Position numbers and translations under genes: made by a program | Notes under the pieces: model-generated | What the model saw: only the letters and a program-made list of their open reading frames with translations | The model's database searches: none | Told to the model about the DNA's origin: nothing | DNA from: Archegozetes longisetosus | Lineage: Eukaryota; Arthropoda; Arachnida; Sarcoptiformes; Trhypochthoniidae | DNA: 64,000 nucleotides | NCBI GenBank assembly: GCA_018873245.2 | Contig: JAEMBT020000002.1 | Coordinates: forward strand, 3,910,001-3,974,000 | Direction of reading: 5' to 3' | Shown: in pieces, positions 48,601 through 59,911 of the stretch | Layout of the letters: each line of letters starts with the position of its first letter | How positions within the stretch are numbered: position 1 is the stretch's first letter

Positions 48601-50599
48601 CCTATAAAGCTTTCATAGCTTTTGAGGTAGGTTTTGTGCGAAAATTATTTTGGATCAAATCAGACTTTATTTTATTGAACAATTACAAGTTTTTAGTAAC
48701 TTTCAGAAATTTATATATAGATAATTCATGCCCTCAGATATTACAAAGACATCATTAGATATTAATTATAAATAATTAATACATAACCTGATGAAAATAT
48801 GATATTCAGTAATTGTTCACTTCCCGAGAAGCTCTTTTCTGCGAAAAAATAATTTGTTAAAATACACATGATTATAGGTTTTCAAGTCTCGTAATCAATA
48901 ATGCACCTTTTAAACTGAAAATACTAAAACTTTCGTCATGCAACTCAATTTATACATCCTACATTCTAGAACATAATTCCTATGCGTTGGAATCATTGAG
49001 GAAGAACAGTTAAATTCAAAAATTTCAAAATCGATCCATTTATAATGAGCCTTTTAGTTACAATAACAATATTTATAGAAAAATAAAATGTTTTTGAAGA
49101 AAAAGATTCCAAAATTCTCATCCTGATTTTTTATGAGATTTATGATAATATAAAGCTCCAAAAGCCTGTCAAACGTTATAAATTCCTTTTCATTCAAAAG
49201 CTAAAAGTTTCCCCTATTTACTTGCTTTTGAATATAATTCATCATAACTAAAGTCTGATCCATTACTAGAGTAATATACAGTAGGGAGCTTTGCAGTTCG
49301 TATTTGAACTTAATAGTAATTTGCTAAGACTTAAAAATTTTATACAAACTCTATCACAAATGAAAATCTCGTAAACTCACTAATCATAGAAAATAGTTTT
49401 ACTTTATCAGTTATTTTTTCTCTTTGAAAGCATGACTTTAATTCAGCCGCAAAATGTGACAAATTCTATAAATTATTGTTAATTTTAAATACGATTTTAT
49501 GAAAATGTGTTATTATATCATTTGAACATAAAATTGTATTTAAAATACACAATTGATTGAAGAATTTATTATATATTTATGACTGAATTAAAGCCATGCT
49601 TATTCATATTTATTAATAAGCCAGTGCTTTCATAGAGAAAAAATGACTGACTAAAGATAAAATAAAATTATTTTCTATGATGAGATTTTCATTTGTGATA
49701 AAGAGTTTGCACGAAATTTGTAAATCTTATCAAAATTACTTTCAAGTTCAAATACGAGCTGAAAAGCTCTCGACTGCACTCTATAGAAAATCATTTATTT
49801 TAAGAATAAAACATATAATGAACATGCATTTACTTACAGAACAGATCCGCCAACAAGAGCGTAACGTTTCTTTTTGCCTAAAAGTTCTTTTCTAAACAAA
49901 TCATTATTTAAAGGATTAATGAATGAAATCATATTCAATACCTTACAGTACTTACAAGACAGCACCACCGACAAGACGCTTCTTCTTGCCGAGCATTTCT
50001 TTCCTGTTTTCATTCGTTCAAGATTAAGCATGAAATATGGTTCATTGCTTTTTTTTACTTTGAGAATACTTAGAAAAACTTAGAAAGTTTATCAACAATA
50101 AAAAAAACCAATAAATTATATATAAGAAATAAAACTTATGTAATTTTAGTAAATTCATGCTATTAAGATTGTTAGTATAGACCAACTCTTTTAATTGATA
50201 ACTCAATTATTGATTTAATTGATCAAAGTTTATTAGGTTCTTACAACTACATATACTAGCAAGTTAACTTAGAATGCTTTTAAGAAAATTTATTTTATCA
50301 AAACAAAACTTACAGAACAGTGGCACCGACGGGAACTGATTGTTTCTTAATGATTATATATCCGTCAGAGTCTGTGTCGATCATACCATTGCTTAGGTTT
50401 GATTCAAAGTCATCGTCAAATTCAGTTTCTTGTAATAAAAATTTAATGGATTTGAGAAAAATATAAAGCCTAAAACTGTAAAAATATGCCCAAAGATATG
50501 CCTAAAAATATTACCTAAAGAAATGCATAACACAAAAGAATATATGATCAAAATTATTAATATCGACAACAAGCTATTCATTTTAGTTTTAAGGAACAT
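48304..50599 (-). CDS. Secreted amidated-peptide precursor (neuropeptide-like), 4 exons plus possible 5th
   Basis: Not a recognised family; built from splice logic. Exon 1 (50599-50515): ATG, then MNSLLSILIILIIYSFVLC, a signal peptide. Exon 2 (50428-50314): acidic spacer (EFDDDFESN, DTDSDGY), a KK site, then the first peptide. Exon 3 (50003-49956) and exon 4 (49891-49838): each starts KE(M/L)LGKKKR and ends VGG(A/S)V. Junction phases 1, 2, 2 agree throughout, and every phase-2 junction recreates Leu. Introns are 86, 310 and 64 bp. G-K-K-K-R is an amidation plus prohormone-convertase site, so the predicted products are QSVPVGATVLKEML-amide and LVGGAVLKELL-amide, with a third unit starting YALVGGSVL. 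The end is uncertain: exon 5 (48481-48304) or intron retention (stop right after VL). A gland or defence peptide is an alternative reading to a neuropeptide. Confidence 0.72.
49838..49891 (-). CDS. Peptide precursor exon 4 (54-nt symmetric unit)
   Basis: Acceptor GATTTGTTTAG|A, donor GTTCT|GTAAGT, phase 2 at both ends. The 17 codons read KELLGKKKRYALVGGSV, homologous to exon 3 with two extra residues (YA). Only 64 bp separate it from exon 3. Confidence 0.75.
49956..50003 (-). CDS. Peptide precursor exon 3 (48-nt symmetric unit)
   Basis: Acceptor GAAAACAG|G, donor GTCTT|GTAAGT, phase 2 at both ends. The 15 complete codons read KEMLGKKKRLVGGAV: the end of peptide 1 with its GKKKR site, then the start of peptide 2. 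Skipping it leaves the frame open. Confidence 0.75.
50314..50428 (-). CDS. Peptide precursor exon 2 (spacer and first peptide)
   Basis: Acceptor TTTTTATTACAAG|AA, donor GTTCT|GTAAGT. The 115 nt encode an acidic spacer, the dibasic pair KK, and QSVPVGATV with the Leu codon split at the donor. An N-terminal Gln after cleavage could cyclise to pyroglutamate. Intron retention would stop translation one codon later (CTG TAA). Confidence 0.75.
50515..50599 (-). CDS. Peptide precursor exon 1 (signal peptide)
   Basis: 28 codons plus one base. Two candidate starts, the ATGs at 50599 and 50581, both give a short polar N-region and a long hydrophobic core rich in Leu/Ile, ending FVLCISL. The donor is TCTTTAG|GTAATA, phase 1, and the G combines with AA of exon 2 to make Glu. 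Signal cleavage is expected near CISL/E. Confidence 0.75.
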
Positions 50600-52605
50600 T
50601 GTGTAATAAAACACTTTTACTTAAACTTTCTTTCAAAAATCAGACAATATTTAGATCAGACAAGATCAGATCGGAGTCTGAAGAACAGTTTTGACAACAA
50701 GTGATAAGACAAAAGAGGAACAAAACTAGAATAAAATTGTCTTTTATACTGAAAGTAGGCTCATTTACTCGATAACAGACAGCTGTTTTTATCAGTCATC
50801 AGGTCATTTTTCATGCCATTATTCAAATGGTTTCCACAAAAACGAAAAATCAGAGGAAATTAAAATCTGTTTAGCATAAAATAAAAAGCCTTTTATTATT
50901 ATCTAATGGGACTAGAAATAGTTTCCACAATAAATAAGAATTTTGCTATTTAGTATTCATTTTGCATTGAAATTGTTTAATCTAAAGTTATGAATGCAAC
51001 AACTTTAAGCTATTTGATTTAATAATAGATCTTGTGTAAAGATAATTAAAGTTGCTCAATGAATTTGAGATATTGTGGAAAATAAAAATAGCATGTTTGA
51101 CAATAAAAGCTTATTAATCAACTTTTAATGCGTCAAGCTCTAATGGAAAAAGCTTAATAAGATAATTTTTGTTTAAAAATAAACATTCTGAATTCAATTT
51201 TATTCCGTATAAGCTATTAGTGCAATGCTAGTTCGAGTTTCTAATTTAAGCGCAATATGGACAGCAAGTAATGAAAAAAAGATTAAAAGTTCAGTTTTTG
51301 TTAACCAATTAAAGATTATGACTGTTTCGCCGAATTGCATTTCATTTCGTAGTCGAATTTATTCAAATGCCATTTTCCTGTATTTATAAGCAAGTGAACC
51401 TACCAATAAGTTTTTCTTCATACTGAGAAAATACTGATCATGTATTTCGTGAAATAAAATTTTGAATGTATAGCAGTGTCCTAACTTAATATGAGAAAGG
51501 TTCCAATCAGTATTTTCGAATCACTCAAAAACCTAAGTGTTGACAAAATAATCTTAAAATCATACGTGGAGTTCTACCAAGAAGTGGTGTGCAAGCGATA
51601 TCTTTCAACTGAGAAAAGCGCTCTCAAAGTATCGCTTAACTCGAATTTAAAAATTTGTTCACTTAAGGTTATTATCATTGAGGTTATTAATTAGACAAGT
51701 TAAAGAACATTCTAAATGTGAGACATTAATATTCGATTTTATTTAATTTGAGTGATATAACGCATTTTATTCAACTCTATGAGACTCATAAAATGTATCT
51801 AAAACCTATCTTCATAGACATAATACCAAGCATTGGTAGTAAACACATTCTTGTGATGCTCGGGCGCATAGCTTGAAGTCCAATACATTGATTACAATGA
51901 GAGTAATTATTCAATTAAAAGTCAATTAGCTTTCATTTTTACCATTAGATCATATGTTGAAGATTTGGCAGTTTATTATATTAGATTTAAATTATTTTTA
52001 ATGAAATCTGGGAAAACCTTATAACCTGCCAAAAACCGTTTCTTTTGAGATTCCTCATGCTATTTTTAAATTGAATTAACTATTTTTAGCGTCGGAATTA
52101 TATTTAGAAATTCGTCGTTTTTTAGTTATAAAGAATAAACTGAAGTAACCTTCGAAGAGGATTGCATAAAACACTCAAACAGAGAACTGTACTTTTGCTC
52201 TACTCTTAACTGAAGCCTGATTAGAATTTTATTTTGTGGATTTAGGATTAGGATGAAAGATAATGCTTAGTCTCGGTTGAGATTCAATCTAGTTAATTTC
52301 AAGCAAATAATAAGGCTCAGTAACTTTAGTCAATTTAATGAACTGGTAACAAACTAATACTGCATAGATTAAAGGTAATCAACAAAGTTCAGCAAACTTT
52401 AATTGAATTGTTCATCTTCAAACAATCATACTTTGTTACAAAGCTTAGAGTAAATAATTAGTTATAATTTGTTATCTCAACCTTATTTTGCCTCACTTTG
52501 CGAATACAATTGATTTTAAGTCCCCAAGCTTTTAGAATTATTTTACGTAATTATACTATTCGAACGATTCAGAAAATTATTTTAAAAAATTACCTTTTAT
52601 ACAGT
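50600..52605. other. Upstream of the peptide precursor; nothing else recognised
   Basis: Should hold the promoter of the minus-strand peptide gene. No motif is named with confidence. The short plus frame at 51491-51694 has no recognised domain. Confidence 0.35.
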
Positions 52606-52613
52606 ATTATAAT

Positions 52614-52958
52614 TAGAGCATTGACAAAAGTCGATTTGAAAAGTTGAAAAAAATCGACTACAATAGTCGATGAAAAGAGTTAAAAAAAAGTTGGAAAAAA
52701 GTTGAAAAAAGTCGAAAAAAGTCAGCTAAATAAAGTGAAATAACAGTAATAAAAAGTTGAAAAAAAGTTCTTAATTAGAATATTTCTATGGATACACTCA
52801 TTTACTAAACTTAGGGTCAAATATAGTCAATAGAAGTAAAATTGTTGTCAAAAAAGTCAAAAAAAGTTGAAAAAGTCGTGTTTAGTCATTTTCGACTTTT
52901 TACAACTTTTTAACATTAAAAGTTACAAAAAGTTTTAAAAGTCAAAGTCAATGCTTTA
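52614..52958. mobile_element. hAT-type MITE with perfect 8-bp target duplication
   Basis: The termini TAGAGCATTGAC (left) and TAAAGCATTGAC (right, inward) are bounded by ATTATAAT at 52606-52613 and 52959-52966. The interior is a low-complexity series of GTTGAAAAAA/GTCGAAAAAA units on the left and their inverse (TTTTCGACTTTTT, ACAACTTTTT) near the right end. 345 bp, no coding. The TAGAGC start matches the hAT element at 36431. Confidence 0.85.
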
Positions 52959-52966
52959 ATTATAAT

Positions 52967-54196
52967 ACATGTACTGTGTCTTAATAAGAATATTGATTGA
53001 GGATGGCATAGGAATAAACTTTGATTCACACAAAAGATGACTCAGGAGCAGGGGCCTTGTGGTGCTTGGGCGGGATCACTTCGAAGTTTCTAAACATAAA
53101 GTTTCAAAAAGCAAAGTTTCAAAAAATAAAGTTTCGAAAACTCAGTTTCTAAACTTTATACTAGATAAAAGAATCTGATTTTCTAAACTCAAGATAAACT
53201 AAATTTTGAAACGAAATATTTTCAAATATCAAATAGATTAAAATTGAACATTAATTTAATAAATAAGCTTGAAAGATAAAATAGAAGACTTGTCATATCT
53301 CTTATAAAGATCTCTGGAAGGTTATTCAAAAGTGCAGAAAATTTTTTACGCATCCCAATTACAGGTATGGTTATGTCAGAATAAATTCTACCAGTGAATT
53401 ACTGAAAGACACCTAAATGCTTTTTCTACTGAAAAACACTGAGTATATAATATCAGAGAAAAAAGTTTTTAAAAGTTCAGTCAAAGCCAAAACTTTATAA
53501 TAGTGAGTGAGAATAAGTCAGTTATGACTAATGTGTAAGAAATAACTAACAATAAAGCATTTTATTACTTGATAATCAGTTATTTAGCATAAAATTATTT
53601 CAAGTTGTGCAATCAAGTAGAAGTTAATTATTGATAGGGAACATATTTTATTTGACTTAAGTTAATTCACTTATAAGTTCAAATTTAATCCCTAAGAAGT
53701 TAACCATTTTCACTGGTAGAATTCATTTTGACGTAACTGTGCATTATAATGATGAAGCAGAAAGGGTAACGCTGCTAATATGTTCAGCTTTACTAAATCG
53801 AGTTATTTTCAGTAAGATTTCATTTGCAACTTTCTTCTTGTTAATAAAAATAGAGAAACGAATCATATTAGACATTTAATCCTAAATCTAAAAGCGCCGC
53901 ATAACAACTCATTATTCCTGGTAGCTTTCCACCTTAACTAAGATGTATAATGAGCGGAAAGCTACTTTAAAAGTAATAAGAGAAAAGTAGCATTATCATG
54001 TCTCTGGGATGCGCGTCATTTTCAAGTCAATTTTTAACTTTAATTTTCTTTTTGCCTTAAATGATTAAGAAGGAGTCTCACATTATACGATATTTTGCTA
54101 GAACGTGGAAATTTGACGTAGCAACACACCACTTTCATTGTATGCATTGTTATAGATTCATCGAGTGTAACCTCATTGAATATAATCATATACTAT
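52967..54196. other. Intergenic with repeat copy at 53935-54110
   Basis: A tract at 53085-53155 repeats TAAAGTTTCAAAAA units. 53935-54110 is the shorter, inverted copy of the repeat at 48240-48600. No gene seen. Confidence 0.45.
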
Positions 54197-54647
54197 TAGG
54201 GTGACCAAGTCAAAAACTATTAAATTCGGGACAAAAAAATGTTGGAACCCTTATAAAATATTTCTTAAAAGTTTTAATTTTAAAGTAAATTTTAATTAAA
54301 AATCTTTATTCATTATTCAAAAACATACCTCTGAAATTTTACTGCATATAATAATTCGTTTTTTGCTTTTAATGAAACCATAAAATTCAGGATATGTCAT
54401 CGGAAAATGAAACCGTATGCATATTTCTGCTTTTACTAAACCAAAATTCATTCGATTACGTTCATCAGACCAAGGATTTTGGCGGTAAGAACGTGTCGAC
54501 AACAAGTTTGCATCTTCTGCATTAAACAAAAGCTTATAGTAGAAATTTCTTAAGTTTAATCTTAAAAAGTGTAATATTTCTGTCCCGCAAAAGGTGCATA
54601 CGGGATGCAGGACGCAACTCTTAAATGCGGGACACTTGGTCACCCTA
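54197..54647 (-). mobile_element. hAT-type element remnant
   Basis: The termini TAGGGTGACCAAGTCAAAA (left) and TAGGGTGACCAAGTGTCCCG (right, inward) are flanked by TATACTAT and TATATTAT (8 bp, one change). The minus frame 54317-54643 reads NPWSDERNRMNFGLVKAEIC and FHFPMTYPEFYGFI, like the extreme C-terminal tail of certain hAT transposases, preceded by CPAFKSCVLHPVCTFCG. The core transposase is absent. 451 bp. Confidence 0.75.
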
Positions 54648-55019
54648 TATATTATACTTAATTCTATTAATAAACTTGTTATTTAACCTTAAGAACAAAT
54701 ATATAACCTGAAGATTCAATTAGACCTTCACATACAAGATCTCCAAGTCTTGTAGATGAAAATAAATGTCAATTATTAACTTTAAATCACTCGTTTTTTA
54801 TGTAATGTTATATAATACAGGGATGCGCTGATGTTTCTAGACAAAGTTTGACCTGAGATATTTAAGTTTGCGTATGTTATTTGATCATTCAGTTCATACC
54901 TGTACATACCTTCAATATGTACTTAATAAACATGTGCTTTTCAAATAGTTAATTACAAAATACCGAAGGAATTAAATTCCGATTTTGAAAAGGTGATCAT
55001 AGAATTTTCCGAAAAGAAA

Positions 55020-55440
55020 ATGGCCCATCGCCAGATTGTGTGACTTAAAAAGTCGGAGATCAATGTTACGATAGAAACAATTTCTAATGGGATTAATGTA
55101 AAGCCCTCGAACATAGGACTGATTTTAAACGTTGTAAAAAAGGCATAATGTGAAAATAACTGATCTTATACGAAAAATTAAAGGTAAAACTAGACCTCAA
55201 CTTTACCTATCAAACATGACTCGCTAAGAAGCACGGAGTATCCGGGCGTACTATTGGGAGGATAATCCACGAAATTCTCAGTAAAGTGACCCGAATAAAG
55301 ACCAAAGTTCACACTCTCGGTCCAGAAAATGGAAGAAATAGAAAGACGAATGCGGAGAAGTTATAAAATAATACGAAGAAATGCCCGTGAAATTACTCCA
55401 GAACAAATTAAACCTGTTTTTCTTCATGGAATCTAAGGTG
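55020..55440 (+). pseudogene. Tc1/mariner-like transposase fragment (HTH region)
   Basis: Broken frames give LAKKHGVSGRTIGRIIHEIL, then TRIKTKVHTLGPENGRNRKT and NAEKLYKII. This is the second helix-turn-helix and linker of a Tc1/mariner-type transposase. Stops interrupt it and no catalytic domain or termini were found. Confidence 0.65.
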
Positions 55441-56101
55441 TAGGTCTGTCACCGAAGTAATAGAGCGCATTTAGAGCAAACTCAAACAATTCATAAGCGA
55501 AAATTAAATTTGTTATTAATTAACAAAGTTTATTTAATAACATCTGCGCGCTCCTGTACTCATTTAAATCTGATTCTTTTCTAGTTTTGAAATTTAGAAA
55601 AATAAATTATTTTAATCAGAAAAGAACTAAAAATTTGATTGATGCTATTCTAGATTACTACAGCTATAATACTACAAAATGTAATATATCATTCAGTATC
55701 ACAAAATTATTTCTGTAATATTCTAACTACTAGGGAGTAGTGTTAAAACTGATGTTATCTAAGCGCCAGGTGTAAAGTAATAAACTATCACTAGTTTCTC
55801 AAATAATATTTATTTTCATTATTTCTATGATAATAACAGATGAGATTGTGCCATATTTTCTTTATTAGACATCTTAAAAGATTTTAACTTTTTCTCATAT
55901 TCATCAAGTCTGAAAAACCGTCATATATACAGGTAACTTCTTATTACATCAAATCCTATTATGACAACTAGAGTTACAACAATATTGTTTTATTTACAAC
56001 TTTTCCTTTAAATTTGTTTTAGACCTGAAATTCAATTTTTTTCATTTTACTTTATTTTTGTATATTCGTCTAGACTTTTGAACTAAATATCAAGTCGGAT
56101 G

Positions 56102-56572
56102 AATCCGGGCGAATGGGTCTAAAGGGCTTCCTGACCTCCCACCGCCAAGTGTGATATATCATTGGATTCAGTTCGTCAAACTGAACATTTTGATAGCACA
56201 CTTGACTACTTCAAACCCGAACCTGACCACTTCCGGACAACTCCCGACGGGAGTAGCTGACCCGGCCAAGTGATATATTATTGGACTCAGGACATCGAAC
56301 TGAGCATTTTGATACCTCATTTGATCAATTATCATAAGTAGTTCTCGAGATATCCATCATTGTTTGATTTATACCTCGTAATGGACAAACTTGATAAAGC
56401 CAGGTTTACCTATTTTCGGGGGGTTAGGTCTCGGTGGCCAGAAGTGGTCAGGTTCGGGTTGGAGTAGTCAAGTGTGTTATCAAAATGCTCAGCTCGGCGA
56501 ATTGAATCCAACGATGTATTACACTTTCAGATGGGGGGGTCGGAAACCCCTTTAGACCCATTAGCCCGGATT
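56102..56572. mobile_element. Palindromic repeat family P, copy 2
   Basis: Starts AATCCGGGCGAATGGGTCTA and ends AGACCCATTAGCCCGGATT. The interior matches copy 1 (23811-24365) nearly throughout, including ATTGGATTCAGTTCGTC and AACCCGAACCTGACCAC. About 85 bp shorter than copy 1, mainly in the centre. No coding. Confidence 0.78.
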
Positions 56573-57007
56573 TACAAAAGTCAGTTATAGTTTTCGTTCG
56601 TTCAAATTTTCAAAAGTTAATCTAAAATCAGTTTTAAATAATGGGTCTTATACAACCTTAAGATCATGTAAATTAAGCGATTTAAAGTTAGAATAGACTG
56701 ATTTTCAACTTTAAATAAAGTCCATGTTTAGTCTTAAAATTGAATAACTGTTCTGAAGATTAAATATCATGTTAATTATTAGGATCAGATGTAACATCTA
56801 GTTAGTTTATAGAATTATATATATCGGATTTAATACATATTTTATATTTATATACAATGAACGAGGCTTCAACCAGCTCTTTTGCAACTTTGCAACTCAT
56901 TTTGAATTTAATACAATTTTTAAAAATTCGCATCTATCTTTTTGCAGGTTAATTGCCAATCTCGAATTATATTCAGTTCATAGAATAATGTTCAATATTT
57001 CAAAGTA

Positions 57008-58330
57008 TTAGGGTGAAAGTAGTTGCATATTCATATTTTATCAATGAATAAAGTAATGTTTACGAAAAATTATTACACACTTGTTATTTTCTGTTTTATA
57101 GTGAAGACTACCTCGATTTTACTGCTTATTACAAATCATATAGTAATGGCCCAACAATTGGCCCTCTCCGGGCCAGTGTTACCAATGAAGAGCAGAGAAC
57201 GTTTATAAAAGTGCCATGTATTACTGAACTCTACTGTCCCTCAAATTTCCAAAATACTAAATTGAATAACAGGTCAAAACGCAGTTAAGATGAGAAAGAT
57301 ATATAATCTTTACCATCAATTTCAAGATGAAGAGTATATATCACGTTAAGATGTGCACACAGTAGGAAATCTTGCTTTTCGATAGATGAAGAACATCAAC
57401 ACTCACTTGAAAAACTCCTGGACGAATAAAGATATAGAACCACAGAAGAATTGGCTTTTCAGTAGGGATCAGTAAGCAAAATACTTAACAGCTCTTAATG
57501 AAACTATATGTGCGCAAAGTGTCACCACTTTGGGTCCTGTACATCTTACAGCTGAACGGAAAGAACTTCGAGCAAATTTATAAAAGACCACCTTCAAAGA
57601 TATGGTCCAAACCCCGAGTTCGTAGATAGAGTCATAACTATCAATGAAACTTTAGTAAAAAGTTATGACCCTCAGGATACTTTACTACCTAAGGAATATC
57701 GATATCCTGGAGAGGAGTCGTATGTTTAATTTTCAAAAATTAAGATTTTTAAATCTATGCAAATACCCTTAAATTTAATTTTGAGTCAACGAAAGTAAAG
57801 GCAACGTCGAGAGGTTGGACGTGCTAGCTTTTCATCAAATCAGATACTGGATTATCGAATTCTCCCAAAATACCAAACTGTAAACAATGATATATATGCT
57901 TAACTTTGGAAAGAGCAGTACTTCCTTATATACAAAGACACCGAATCCGACATCCTATATTATTACACGATAATGCGAGACAATATAAGCGTCAAAGTGT
58001 CAAGGATTTTTTGACTAGATTGATCGAAGGATTAAAACACGCTCTTGTATCCTTGATTTGAGCTCTTGTGATTACAACAGCATAACTAGAATTAAGAGGC
58101 CAAATAAGAGTAAAAGATTTGCATATGAACTTTATTTAGAAGCTCCTTATCATGAAGTCATTAGTAAAATTAGTTTACAAAATGTCGCCATTTGAACATG
58201 AAGACTACCAAAGCGTTGGAAAGTTGTGATTTCGCTTGGAGGCAATATATTATATAATACCAAAATATCCTTTTTATATTTGTTTTCAATAAAGAGATTT
58301 GAATGTGCAGTTACTTTTCAGCCGCCCTAA
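57008..58330 (+). mobile_element. Full-length dead mariner
   Basis: Left terminus TTAGGGTGAAAGTAGTTGCA and right terminus TTAGGGCGGCTGAAAAGTAA (inward, then CTGCACATTCA), with TA on each side (57006-57007 and 58331-58332). The 1,323 bp length is the canonical mariner size. The transposase inside is heavily mutated (next entry). Confidence 0.85.
57300..58265 (+). pseudogene. Mariner transposase pseudogene (SETMAR-type)
   Basis: Pieces in shifting frames follow the order of a mariner transposase. The HTH-linker is EEHQHSLEKLLDE and TTEELAFQ. The clamp loop to first catalytic region is DHLQRYGPNPEFVDRVITIN followed by ETLVKSYDP (Asn replaces the Asp expected before E). The second catalytic region lies around the LHDNARQ-like codons near 57970. 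The C-terminal stretch is YHEVISKISLQ and WKVVISLGG. Many stops and frameshifts; an old copy. Confidence 0.75.
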
Positions 58331-59911
58331 TAAAAAGCAACTAATATTTCATAATCATTTTGTACATCAGTGAACATACAAATAGAAGCATAGATTAATT
58401 AGATTACTTACAGGCAACATCCCGCAACTTGAGCTCATTTGTTGGTAAATAAAGAGCTCAATTTCATAGCGCATAATATTTATATTAATCATAGATGCAA
58501 ACTATCGCTTCATTAAAGTCATGGTCTTATAAAGAATAATACTGAATGAACTTGATATTATAATCAATATATTATAGCGTTTCACGAAAGCAGTGCTGCC
58601 AAATCTATGACTCAAGCCAAGCTATTAAATAATTGCTTTTAAGCAGATTTTTTGGACCATCGAATGTGAGCTCACAAGAAGGCTCTTTCTCTGATTCTAG
58701 GTATTCTAGTCTGCAGACTACAAGAACAGATAATTATTCTTTAGAAAACTTATACCTTGAAAATATTGTTTATCTCTCATCCTTTAATCATAGTGAATAA
58801 ACCAATGAAAAGCGAACTGTTAAACTTTATAAAAGTGTTGAAATTATCAAGGGTATGATTTAGTCATGATTTATGGAATTTTTGTAACCTATTTTTGAAA
58901 AACTCATAACTAACTTAAAGAGGCATGTTTCCTAGTCCTAAAATTATATAAAAATTATTGATTGTAGTTATAAACCAAGAAAAATTGAGGTCATCTATTA
59001 TTTAATTGATAGAGCAAAGCTTTTTGGTTGCTACAAATTATAGATTCCTTTTGAACTCTTTTGAAGATTCTTTTGAAAATTGTGCTCAACATGAAAACGC
59101 AACATCGAATTCTAATGAGTAATGAATCTTGTTCTAAATAAGATTATTCTTAGATACCAGAGCTATGACAGAGATTTTAAGATCATTAAGTTTAAATCAT
59201 TCTAACAGAATGTGATATCTGTTCAAGTAAAATCTTTCCAATTATCTACTATCCTAAGTGCTTTTGAAAACTAAAAATTCCCATCAGACAGAAGAGCGGG
59301 TAAATTGTTAATACTGAATTTCAAGAGAACTTCAACAAATCGATTTTTCCACTATTTTCAGGTTAATAAAATAAGTAACTGAGTGCTATAACAGGATGAA
59401 TTTAGAACTGCTTTCATTGGTTCTTGAGTTGAAATGAATTGAAAAATATTTTAATTGAATAGGTCAAATATCAATGTTATTTGTTATATAAATTGATTAA
59501 AATATATCTTCTAAATAAACTTAAAAATCACAATGACTTCTAGTCAAAAACTTGTTAAAACTAAGTTAAAAATTAATTACTAAATAGTTTGATTTGCTTA
59601 CTGTGTACAAGAATAGGATTTCAACAAATAATTACTGTTCAACTGGTGTTATATAAATCCCTACTTATTATCAAACATAATCTGTTAGTCTGAGTCCAAA
59701 TTCAAAGTATTAAATAATATTTAATAACAAATCTAATATCAAATAAATAAAATTAGTGAAAAACAGTGAAAAACATAAAAAGATAGCTTAAATAGAAAAA
59801 AAGAAAATCAAATAGAGTAACAAAAATGGAATGAATTATAGATATGATAGTTCGACAAAAATATGTTACTTTTTTTCATTCAGCTCATGAACAATATACT
59901 TTTCGATTCGA
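58331..59911. other. Intergenic, 3' of the WDFY3 gene
   Basis: Contains the 3' UTR of the minus-strand WDFY3 gene near 59700-59911. No other gene or transposon terminus was recognised. A lone ATG followed by a GTAAGT donor at about 58434-58405 (minus) has no partner exon. Confidence 0.35.

Noticed and set aside
49677-50083. Plus-strand frames overlapping the peptide precursor
   Set aside because: Antisense of exons with matched splice sites and phases; no plus-strand motif.
54317-54643. 109-codon frame as a possible host zinc-finger gene
   Set aside because: Bounded by hAT-type termini and an 8-bp duplication, and ends with a hAT C-tail; treated as transposon remnant.
58405-58434. Minus-strand ATG followed after nine codons by a GTAAGT donor
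   Set aside because: No in-phase acceptor exon was found downstream, and the peptide precursor has its own start and signal peptide.
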